64,000 nt of DNA from Microglena sp. YARC (lineage: Eukaryota; Chlorophyta; Chlorophyceae; Chlamydomonadales; Chlamydomonadaceae), in NCBI GenBank assembly GCA_022414725.1, contig CM039467.1, positions 9,202,411 to 9,266,410 of the forward strand, given 5' to 3'. The position numbers and the translations under genes were made by a program. Below are positions 33,501 through 42,600 of this stretch, piece after piece (the stretch's first letter is position 1; each line of letters opens with the position of its first letter). Below the pieces are notes generated by a model. The model was not told the DNA's origin. It worked only from the letters and a program-made list of their open reading frames with translations, and made no database searches.

Positions 33501-35244
33501 TTCGGTGTTTGCCATCCCCTCCCCCTCCCATGTATGCACCTGGAGAAGACCCATATGCCGACAGTCTCCCATCGATAAATTAAAATATTATTATATGGGG
33601 GTAGGGCAGGAAGCTGGGTCATGGTCAGCGGCTCACGGGCTACTGGTAGCACCTGCTTGGACATGGGTGTGTGTGTGTGTGTGTGGTGGTGGTGGGGGGG
33701 GGGGGGGCAGGTAGGTGGTCAAGCCCAAGGTGTGTATCTGCATAATATATCGTTATGGGTTTTTTACTGATGTAGTGTTTAAGAAAATATCATTTGCTGT
33801 AACATGAGCTAAGATACAGGTAATTTCATGGGGTCAGGGTACCCCCACCCCACCCCAGACACACACACGTCGCCTTTGGTCTCTGCATTGCATAGAAAGA
33901 GTCTGACTAACCTAGTCAGAAATGCCCCTCCAACCCCCCTGGGCTCCGCGCTTCGCCATGCAATGGCTACGCAACAATCCTGAAACTAGGCTTGAGTAGC
34001 CCAAGTAGCTACTCAACCTGGCCCACATACACCTGAAATAAAAAACACAAGCGCGCACTAACTCATGTGCGCTGGAGTTGTTTAGACTTGACAGATCAGA
34101 ACCCCTGACTGCCAACATGCTTTCCTCAAAACATATCCCACATAGCACCTCCACCCGCTTACACCCCACCCCCATCCCCACCCTCACCCTCACCCTCACC
34201 GCCAACACCCTCACCCTCAACCGCCAACACCCCACCCTCACCCGCCTACACCCCCACCCTCACTCGCCGACACCCTCACCCTCACCCTCGTACAACCTAT
34301 TTATGACATGACAGGTCATTACCACCTAATAACCGGCAAAACCTCCTCAAAACCTAGCCCACGTAGCCGTAAACCCGCACTGGCACTTGCACTTGCAGAT
34401 CTCGTTTATGGCCATTTCAATAATGATGGTCATCATAATCCCCACAACCCACACCCACCCACCTTATCACCCACTCATCCACTCACTTATTCACTCACTC
34501 ACTCACCCACTCATCCACCCTCACCCTAAACCACTCACCCTCACTCTCACCCTGACCCTCACCCACATCCTTGTACACCTGCAGATCCTCTTCATCGCCA
34601 TTCCAATGATGATGGTCTTCAGAATCGTTGCTAGGGGCGCCCACTCACCTAATCACCCACTCACCTATTCACTCGGCCACTCACCTACTCACTCACTCAC
34701 CCCCTCACCCTCACCCACTCACCTTCACTCACTCGCTCACCCTCACTCCTACACTCCCTCAGCCTCACTCACTCCCTCACCCACACCCACACCCTCCTAC
34801 ACCTGCAGATCCTCTTCGTCGCCATTCCAATAATGATGGTCATCGCAATTCCCACAACCCACTCACCTAATCACCCACTCACTTATGCACTCACACACCC
34901 ACTCATCAACTCTCACCCTCACCCTCACCCACTCATCCACCTTCGCTCTCACCCTCACTCTCACCCTCACCCTCACCCACTCACCATCACCCTCACCCAC
35001 TCACCCTCACTTGCACCCTCACCAACTCACCCTCACTCATACCCTCACCCACACCCTCCTACCCCTGCAGATCCTATTCATCGCCATTCCGATGATGATG
35101 GTCTTCAGAATAGCTGCCAGGGGCGCCCAGCAGCATCAATACGAGGTCATGCTACGTACGTCAGCATATGACGCTGCCATGGCCAGGCAACTGAGCCGCA
35201 TGAGGTCTAGCCAGAGGGGCAGCCGTGGGCCCAGTAACGTCTAA
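27238..35244 (+). CDS. RING-CH (MARCH-type) membrane E3 ubiquitin ligase, four exons
   Basis: Exons 27238-27573, 29741-30057, 32868-33036 and 35071-35244 give 331 residues with all phases agreeing (0, 2, 0). Introns start GTGAGT, GTAAGT and GTAGGC and end CAG. Residues 1-107 are Ser/Glu/Ala-rich. The RING-CH finger has C108, C111, C124, C126, H134, C137, C150 and C153, the C4HC3 pattern with CxCx7HxxC that binds E2 enzymes. Hydrophobic segments at 219-231 and 264-286 flank a Pro-rich loop, giving a two-segment membrane anchor as in plant RING-CH proteins. The tail is Arg/Gln/Ser-rich. The introns are filled with copies of their flanking exon edges. The first ATG in frame was chosen; a GTG at 27214 is in frame upstream. 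Which membrane and substrate cannot be told. Confidence 0.85.
28292..28442. mobile_element. Inverted-repeat MITE, copy B
   Basis: Left end GCAGCTTCTACGCAGCTCC, right end GGAGCTGCCTAGAAGCTG, inverse of each other with few mismatches. Lies in intron 1 of the RING-CH gene. Inner GACTGGCTC and CCCTGGCTT blocks extend the inverted symmetry. Confidence 0.7.
28640..29740 (+). repeat. Seven decoy copies of RING-CH exon 2 start with 3' splice site
   Basis: Copies begin near 28700, 28923, 29048, 29149, 29311, 29433 and 29557; the real exon starts at 29741. Each repeats a TTTACAG-like acceptor and GAAGAAGACACACTAG with codons for PCGCTGT and the HxxC part of the finger. Most keep a usable AG; that at 29149 reads AAAG and that at 29433 reads TTAGAG. 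None goes on to the last Cys pair, so only the final copy can complete the finger. Spacers carry simple CCTACACCTCTAAC text. Confidence 0.9.
30058..30560 (+). repeat. Four decoy copies of RING-CH exon 2 end with 5' splice site
   Basis: The exon end GCTCAGTGGGGCAT|GTAAGTGATGGGG recurs at about 30160, 30265, 30378 and 30525. The last copy includes about 95 bases of exon 2 (from CACGGTTGTGAGC at 30449). Spacers are GT-rich with ATGGATGGGTGTTGATGGGT. Confidence 0.9.
30849..31036 (+). mobile_element. GGCGGAGCCCC dispersed element, copy 1
   Basis: Begins TTTTGGCGGAGCCCC, then GGGGGCGGGAGCCCCCAG, GTTACCCATTTGTCCGTC and ends GACGCTGCATAGAACTTGT. Closely matches 63206-63408, and in inverted form 31507-31734. 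It is non-coding, with a small GC hairpin near its left end. Lies in intron 2 of the RING-CH gene. Confidence 0.75.
31227..31425 (-). mobile_element. tRNA-derived SINE, copy 3
   Basis: Minus-strand copy with tail at AAAGGAATGATAACG, the GGGGCTCCCTTAATACCACG body (inverse) and the tRNA-like head at about 31360-31420. Box B is decayed. In intron 2 of the RING-CH gene. Confidence 0.75.
31507..31734 (-). mobile_element. GGCGGAGCCCC dispersed element, copy 2 (inverted)
   Basis: The reverse complement runs from TTTTTTGAGCCCCCCCTTCT to GCGTCGCTGCCTAGGACTTGT, the same order of blocks as the copy at 30849. Its end abuts the CACCATCAC minisatellite. Confidence 0.65.
31741..32830. repeat. 70-bp CACCATCAC minisatellite in intron 2
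   Basis: About 14 units of 70 bp (CCACCATCTCTACTGCTCCC, CACCACTACCATCACC, ACCACCATGTCCACTGCC) with inner CACCAC triplets. With a 70-bp period the open frames cycle. The His/Pro/Thr-rich readings of up to 426 codons are by-products. Ends just before the real acceptor CTGTACCCTGCAG of exon 3. Confidence 0.9.
33037..33575 (+). repeat. Decoy copies of RING-CH exon 3 end with 5' splice site
   Basis: Two full copies (about 33136-33233 and 33342-33425) and one truncated (33520-33572) of CCTATGCCGACAGTCTCCCA ... ATCAAG|GTAAGCTTG. The two full copies keep a stronger donor (GTAAGC) than the real exon (GTAGGC). Spacers have CAGGCTATTTCAGGTTATTC repeats. GT-rich sequence and a G14 run follow at 33668-33707. 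Confidence 0.9.
34165..35070 (+). repeat. Decoy copies of RING-CH exon 4 start in CACTCACC repeats
   Basis: Three copies of acceptor plus exon start (CTGCAG|ATCCTCTTCATCGCC) at 34399, 34585 and 34809; the real exon starts at 35071. The 34585 copy extends through codons for IPMMMVFRI and RGAH, almost the same as the real exon. Spacers are (CACTCACC)n and (ACCCTC)n. Confidence 0.9.
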
Positions 35245-36300
35245 CCTTTGAGCAGCGTCTCATGTCAAGTGTACCATCTAGTCCCCCCACGCTCCCTCTT
35301 TACCCTACCACTTTTTGTTTTTTTTCGAATGGTTAACAGACAATCCTGTTTTTGTTCTGATTTTTAATTTGAGAGCCATTTACGTTCTAGTCAGGCTTTT
35401 TTTGTGGTTGTTGACGTTTGCAGTAGGAAGAGTGTTGTATAAATAAAAACAAAAATAAATAGTGTGCCTTATTACTAGTGGCCAGACCGTGTTTGCTTGA
35501 ACAGGGGCCAAACACCAATATATATGAGATTGCTAGTGGCCAGACCGTGTTTGCTTGAACAGGGGCCAACCACCAATATATATGAGATTGCTATTACTAA
35601 AGCCGATCTAGCACTGTACTGCATGTAGTGCAGTGTAATATTTTGCTCGCAATTATATTTTGTGTACAGGGTGTTGCTATGGCTGTGGCTGTGGTCCAGA
35701 ACTACTGAAAAACTGGGTGTAGCACAGTGGCCAGCTCAAGGAGCTGCCTAGAAGCTCGTTACAAAACTCTGTTGTTTTGATATACGGTAAATGGTGTGTT
35801 CAGGGCACTTGATAGCTGCTTAATAGTCAAGTATCTTTTGATTTCAGGCTCAATCGCTTCCCGGCTTTGTATTTTAGGTAGACAGGCAGGCAGTTTGGTA
35901 CGTGTGCATGGACTCACGGATTCTCTCGTGTTTTCCAGCTAAATAGGGGCTACTCGCTGTCTTACTTCTAAGACTCCGTGCAATACCCACGGATACCATG
36001 GGCCACATTAGCACACTAAGCCAACCAGGTACGGTAGGCAAGCAGATAGGTTAGCAGTCTTCAAGCTGCTATTGGGCTACGTAATAATTAACATCATCTG
36101 GATACTTCTTTAATCTTTCTCATCATACTAGTACATGATTGCATTACAGAATTCCCCAACAGTCAAAATTCAATTCTGCCCCCCCACCCCCACCCCCTTT
36201 GGGTTGCCCAAGTAGTCAAGTACTGTAGTCACCCTCCGCCTTCGCAGAAGGACCAGGAGCTGGGGTTCTCATTGGTTCAAACAAAACGGTAAAGGGACAG
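35245..36300. other. 3' region of RING-CH gene; no further gene recognised
   Basis: Likely 3' UTR directly after the stop. Two direct copies of a roughly 67-bp segment with GGCCAGACCGTGTTTGCTTG and CACCAATATATATGAG lie at 35477-35590. The right half of the inverted-repeat MITE (GGAGCTGCCTAGAAGCTC) is at 35714-35760. The remainder is unassigned. Confidence 0.6.
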
Positions 36301-36689
36301 TTTTCTCAGCATGGTTCAGCTTCACTTCCCCTTAGGGCTATTCCCACCCAATTCGCCTTCAATGTTGAATGGGCCTTGGCCGGACGCCAGTTTAGGTTGC
36401 GTCCCATTCAGGCGAATGATAGGAGCAGGGAGGCTCAATAAAGGCTCCCCAATAAACAAACAAAATCCTTACCCCAGGCAGCCCAACTGCCCAAGGACTG
36501 CTTTTCCTTATAATTTGAAGTGCGCCCTGCGACTAGGTGTGGGATTCAGGCCTGTTCATTGCTTCAGCAGCCCCTGGGGGTGGGAGAACTGGGGCCATAC
36601 CACCCACAACCACCCATTCACCCACCCACCCACATTAACCATCCATACCCATCCATAGAACCCATACTCACCATATCATACACTATACG

Positions 36690-36860
36690 GGGCTCAGGCC
36701 CAAAAGGGGCCAAATTATCTATACCTGAACGGGGCTCAGGCCCAAGACTCCAAGAGGCCCAAATTAACTGTCTCTGGACGGGGCTCAGGCCCAAGAGGGG
36801 GTGGGCCAAGTTAACTACCGGTATTTCTGAATGGGGCTCAGGCCCAAAAGGGGGGCTGAG
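36690..36860 (+). repeat. Minisatellite of about 50 bp with GGGGCTCAGGCCCAA core
   Basis: Four units, each with CGGGGCTCAGGCCCAA and then an AAATTAACT-type spacer. Short frames through it are not convincing genes. 36300-36690 before it has nothing recognisable. Confidence 0.8.
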
Positions 36861-37005
36861 CGGCCGCAGGCAGCTCAGGGTGTGTTTCCAGTGGGGCAGG
36901 GGCTGGTTTCTCGCGGACGTCAAATTGTCCATGTTCTGAAAGCCTCAAACCTCATCGAGAGAATCCTGGAGAGAATACTTGATGCTCGCCGGTGCTCCCC
37001 GGGCT

Positions 37006-37122
37006 GGACTTCAGCGGATCCTACGTGGACTTCAGCGGAATTGAAACACTTCAGCGGGAGGGTCAGGGCTCCCGCTGAAGTTTTGCATTCCGCTGAAGTC
37101 CACGTAGGATCCGCTGAAGTCC
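37006..37122. repeat. Hairpin: perfect-like 54-bp inverted repeat
   Basis: The left arm 37006-37060 (GGACTTCAGCGGATCCTACG onward) is mirrored by the right arm 37069-37122 with an 8-base loop GGTCAGGG and few mismatches. CTTCAGCGG or its inverse occurs about six times within 120 bases. Could be a small foldback element or a hairpin-forming regulatory sequence. Confidence 0.85.
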
Positions 37123-37228
37123 ACGTCGGCCTTCAGCGGTCAAAAAAGGTCGGGTTTTTAAACTCTAAGGCGGGAGTATAAAAAAGAAAATGGGGGACAC
37201 CTATCTCTAAAAAACCTGAGGGGGGCTG

Positions 37229-37229
<1 letters not shown>

Positions 37230-37261
<32 letters not shown>
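37230..37261 (+). repeat. Poly(C) run, 32 bases
   Basis: C32 preceded by GAGGGGGGCTGA, so the region can pair with itself. A second run, C21, is at 37555-37575 and a third, C19, at 38276-38294. Confidence 0.95.
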
Positions 37262-37264
<3 letters not shown>

Positions 37265-37576
37265 AGAAAGACCTTTTTTTTGAAAAACTTAGATATGAAT
37301 TCTGGGGGTTTGCAAGATGGCGCACATAATGGCATCCTCGGAATTCCCACACAGGGCAGGGGCCATACCACCCATTAATTCACCCAGCCTCCCACCCAAT
37401 CACCCACCCACCCACCCAATTGGTACATACTTATTGCACGAGTTCTAAAGTTCTGCCAATGGACTGCCCTTGCCAAGGCCTTCTCATGGGTGGTTCTCAG
37501 AATGTCATTTGGAGGTCTGAGTAAAAGGTTAGAAAAAAACCTGAGGACCCCCCTCCCCCCCCCCCCCCCCCCCCCT

Positions 37577-39109
37577 AAATGAGGTGCTCAGAATGACCTG
37601 AAAAATGTCTCACAATATCGCCATGATACATGCCATTACAGCCCCATTATCAGACAAAATTGATCGGGAGAAGGAGCATTTTGGAGGCCTTGACACCCCC
37701 TTTCTAAGGCCCGAATTAACTATTTTAGCCCCTGAATTGACCCTTGTCAGCCCTTAATTAGCCTTCCGGTCTTCTTTCGGTCCGTCCGTCCGGCTAAGTT
37801 CAGCTTCGTTTTCGTGCAATTTCCGCTAAGTGACGATGTCCAAGGCAGGCTCTGTCCATGGCTAATGTTTTAATGCTCCGGTTGCGATGCGCGCCTAAAA
37901 ATAGCTTTGGGTTGAGCACAGGTTGAAAGCCAATAATCATCGCGTTAGCCTGGGACCTCGGTCACGCTAAACCAACACTTCAGACCCGGCCAAAATTGCC
38001 GTGCGGGTGACAGTGATGGTGATAGGACAGGGGGTCGTTGTAGTGTTGAACGATACAATACGACTTTCCAGCGGACCGAAGGAGAGGTTAACGACAGGGC
38101 TAGGGCCCGGGGCTAGCGCCTGGGGGGCTAGCGGCCCGGCTAGGGGTCAGGAAGGCCCATCGTTCGAACGTGCGAACAAACAGACAAATGGACAACTGGG
38201 CGACACTGAAGAATCCCCACCTGAAGCAAAGCTTCTTGCCAACTGTCTTTCTTTCGCCTCATGACACAGCCCCCTCCCCCCCCCCCCCCCCCCCTAAACG
38301 CTAATCTCCCCTCGGTAACGCCCGTGTCGACTGTCATTTTACTTGTACAAACCAGTAGTTCATCCTGACAACATTTTACGCGCTCTCTTTGGCTTCCTTC
38401 TTCATTCCTTTCTCATCCCTGTCTACAATTACATCACCACCTTACTGAATGGTGTTCGTATTGAGCTGACGCTCGTCAATTCATCGTCTATCCTAGGTAC
38501 GCTGACTACGATCTACACATCTCTGAATCTCTAGCGCGCTAGCAGGTCAGAGCCACGCCTATGATTGCCACTGCATCGCCCCCGCATGCATGCTTCCCTC
38601 CACCCACCCCTACTGCTACTGCCACCAACGTCCGTCCTTACCTCTCACTATCTCTCTGTCTCCCTAATACCTTCGATGTGCTACTATTGTACTCATGTCA
38701 TCTGAGCGATTGAGCCACAAACAAACGTCGGCACTTCAAATCGAACTTCGGTACTCAGCGATAATGAACACAGCAATGTGAGCGAAGGTCTACCACACGA
38801 CCTTTCACGGGTCGTGTGCTAGACCACCGCTATGGACGAAGGCTGGAGGTATGCACTGGCATAGCTCACACGCCATTTGAAGTGCAAGCCACCTTTCCTG
38901 TTGTTCTTTGCAATAAGAACTCTGTTGTTGAGTGAATGGGTACGAAGAGAGTGTTTTGCGTAGGCAGTGACACAACAAGTATTATCGGGTCGGCCTTCCA
39001 CGAGCGCGAGCCGCGAGGACCACGTTGCGTTGGCGCCCTACCCTATATACTGCCATCTGCACCGTTGTTTCACCCTTCCCAGAGCCACTGCATTTGTTTC
39101 CGTCCGCAT
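37577..39109. other. No gene recognised
   Basis: Short frames only on both strands. Parts near 37770-37800 and 38150-38200 (GTCCGTCCGTCCGGC; CAAATGGACAACTGGGCGAC) resemble inner blocks of the GGCGGAGCCCC element in decayed form. Confidence 0.5.
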
Positions 39110-39266
39110 GTAGCAGCTTATCAGCACCTCCCGGAGCCAGCCACTGGGCGAAGTCAAAATATTTCAGCGGTGCTAGAAAGCTGGTCATGTCAGCTTCCAG
39201 GTGCACTAGGTTGTTTTATTAGGTTGTGCTGAGCAACCAGCTACGGATGCAGCCTAGAAGTTGCTA
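39110..39266. mobile_element. Inverted-repeat MITE, copy D
   Basis: Left end GTAGCAGCTTATCAGCACC, right end GCAGCCTAGAAGTTGCTA. Inner sequence CAGCTTCCAGGTGCACTAGG is shared with the copy at 40534. Confidence 0.65.
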
Positions 39267-39658
39267 AGCCTAGCCAAAACCAAAACATGTGCCCAGAACA
39301 TGTCGCTCATCCCATGACTCCCACTGCCCTCTCACCCACCTCCCATTCTTGTTCACCTGTGTCACCTCTTGTAACATCCTTACTCTCCTCCTCCCCCACC
39401 AACCGTCTCACACTCCACCCAGGCCCACTGCTACAGTAATTCCCAATTACACTCAGTCTCCTCTCCGCAACCACCTCTCATACATTCGCCCACATCCGGT
39501 CTGCCCTCTTCCCTCCAGGCAAATCTCCTTAGCAACCTCTTCCAAGCCACCTCGTCCGAGCCACCTCGTCCTAAGCCAGCTCTCCATCCCAAGCCTTATC
39601 TATCTCCAAAGCTACCTCTCCCAAGCCACTCCCAAGCCACTCGCAACCAGTTGATACC

Positions 39659-42600
39659 ATGGGTTGTGGCGCATCCAAGGTGAGTTGATACAAACATGCA
39701 TACAACCATATACTTACATGATGATGATGATGATTACATGCATACAACCATAAACTTACGTTTCTTACGATTTATTGGGGACCAGTTCACCAAGTGATTG
39801 TTTCAAGTACCCCCTCCTGGAAATCAGGGACCAGTTCACCAAGTGTTTGTTTCAACTAACCCCTCCTTCAAAGATATAGTCGATCTTAATTGCGCAAGGT
39901 TGGGCAAGTCCATCCAGCCTATTTGGCTACCCCTGGACTATAACATACATAAACATACAACCCACGACACACCCTACCTGGCATCCCCCTTCATTAATGT
40001 GTAGCTTTCTTGAACTCTTCCGTTCCTTACATAATGGTTGGACCCACCATTCATGTTGTGGTGTGGGCTCGTCTTGTGTCAACGGTCAATGGCCCGCCCA
40101 TGACAATGTAAATTAGGCAGCTTTTAGCTGCCTAATACTTGGCTAGTCCGCCTATGGGTAAGCTATTCTGCCCATAGGTGGACTAGCTCAAAGTCACTGT
40201 ACTTCCAAAGCTAACATCAGCATCATAATCAGAATCAGCATAGCCCAGCATGCGGCCACACAAGCACTCATGTGTCAGCCTATCACCAACCACCCCATCC
40301 ATTTGTCATACCCCCGAACTGACAACATTTGTCATACCCCCGAACTGACAACATTTGTCATACCCCCGGACAGACAACATTTGTCATACCCCCGAACTGA
40401 CAACATTTGTCATACCCCCGTACAGACAACATTTGCCGTACCCCCGAACAGACAGCGATCTTCAACTCTCCATCTACCCCCAACCTCCATGCATCCATCC
40501 ATCGATAGATCACTGTTTTCGTGTTTGGTACATGTAGCAGCTTCTAGGCAGCCCCTTAGCTAGCCAGTGGACTACGCCCATACAATTGGGCAGCGCTGGA
40601 AATCTGCTGATGACAGCTTCTAGGTGCACTAGGTTGCTTTAGGTTTGGCTGAATAGCAAGCTAGAGGAGCTGCCTAGAAGCCCCTTGCAGAGCAAAACAG
40701 AGGGCCACCTGTCCACATTGCCAACGGGTTTGCTCCTGCGTCCGGAAGAACCGAACGTATAAGAAGTCGGGTGACGCCATCAGGAAAAGTAGCGTCGCAC
40801 CTAGCACAGCTTCTGACTTAGAGGCGTTCAGTCATTAGCTTACGGATGTCAGCTTTGCGCCATTGGCTTTTCAGCCAGGCAAATTACCAATTATCCGACC
40901 GGGAGGTTCCTCTCGTACTGAGCCGAATTACTATGCCTGTCCACTACTGCACTCAGGTCCCTGGAGCTGCTGGCGGTGCAGATGAGATGAATGCGATTAA
41001 GCCTCCAAGTGCTAGCAATCGTGGTGTGGATGCAACTTCTGTGGTCAAGTCCCCCAGCCCCTTCAACATGCCCTCAAACCCCCCATCATGCCCCAAAGCC
41101 CCCTGGCATGCCCGTAAGCCCCCCAAGCACGCTCCCAAGCCCCTCCAACATGCCCTTAAGCCCCCCCGGCATGCCCCCGAGCCCCTCCAACATGCTCCAA
41201 GCCCCCTAGGCATGCCCCAAGCCCCCAAAGCCCTCCAAGCATGACCCCAAGCCCCACAAGCATGACCACAAGCCCCCCAAGCAAGCAAGGAAGTGCCGCC
41301 ATACATCGAATGCTGATTGATATCCCCAAGCTCCCTGTGAAGGTGACTGAGCGAAGGGTGAAATTTGGTTATTTTCTGAAACTGAAGGAACTTGGATGTG
41401 TGGATGGTGAATGGACCATCCAGGAGGTTGTGGAGCGCTTTGTGCGGCCTAAGACTGCTGTAACCAAGTGTTGCCTGTTCGACGTTATTCCGGAGACATA
41501 CACGGGCCAGCCCCGCTTCTTCATCTCCCACACCTGGTCCCGGAAGCTGAAGGACTTGCTGGCCTTGTTGCAGTCACACTTTGTGGAGGGGAAGGATGAT
41601 GACACACTCCTGTGGCTGGACATTGTGGCCATCAACCAGCACCCGTATGAGGACAAGGGCTGCCTGCTGCAGGATGATGTTGCCAGCCTGGCGAGTGTGG
41701 TGCAAGCCACAGAGCAGACATTGTTCTGCCTAGATTCACAATGTGTTGTGCTAACACGCATCTGGTGCCTCTATGAGGTGGGTGCATTGGTGGCAACTAA
41801 TGTATGTGTTAGTTTGCGTGTGTATTTTCTTTTAAGGTTGTTAGTTTGTATGGTGTCTGTTTGATATATTTCTCATTTCTACAGTGTGAATGTGTGTGTG
41901 TCTGCTGTGTGTATTTGTTCTACTTGTTTGCCATGTGTTGTATATATTAATATATGGGTGTGTCTGCTTTCTAATGTGTGACGAATGTGTGTAAAAATGT
42001 GTGACGAATGTGTGTAAAAATGTGTGACGAATGTGCGTAAAAATGTGTGATGAATGTGTGTAAAAATGTGTGATGAATGTGTGACGAATGTGTGACGAAT
42101 GTGTGTAAAAATGGTTGTTCATAGTTGCGGGTGTTGTTGACCATGGCTGCGGGTGTTGTTGACCATGGCTGCGGGTGTTGTTGACCATGGCTGCGGGTGT
42201 TGTTGACCATGGCAGCGGGTGTTGGTGGGTGAGATGATTCCGTCATATCCTCCAAAGATCATATTCTCCACCGCTTCAAATGTGACTCCAGCAACACTCT
42301 ATCGATGTTCGTGAGCCCCACCCACTCCAGCAACACTCTATCGATGTTCGTGAGCCCCACCCACTCCAGCAACACTCTATCGATGTTCGTGAGCCCCACC
42401 CACTCCAGCAACACTCTATCGATGTTCGTGAGCCCCACCCACTCCAGCAACACTCTATCGATGTTCGTGAGCCCCACCCACTCCAGCAACACTCTATCGA
42501 TGTTCGTGAGCCCCACCCACTCCAGCAACACTCTATCGATGTTCGTGAGCCCCACCCACTCCAGCAACACTCTATCGATGTTCGTGAGCCCCACCCACTC

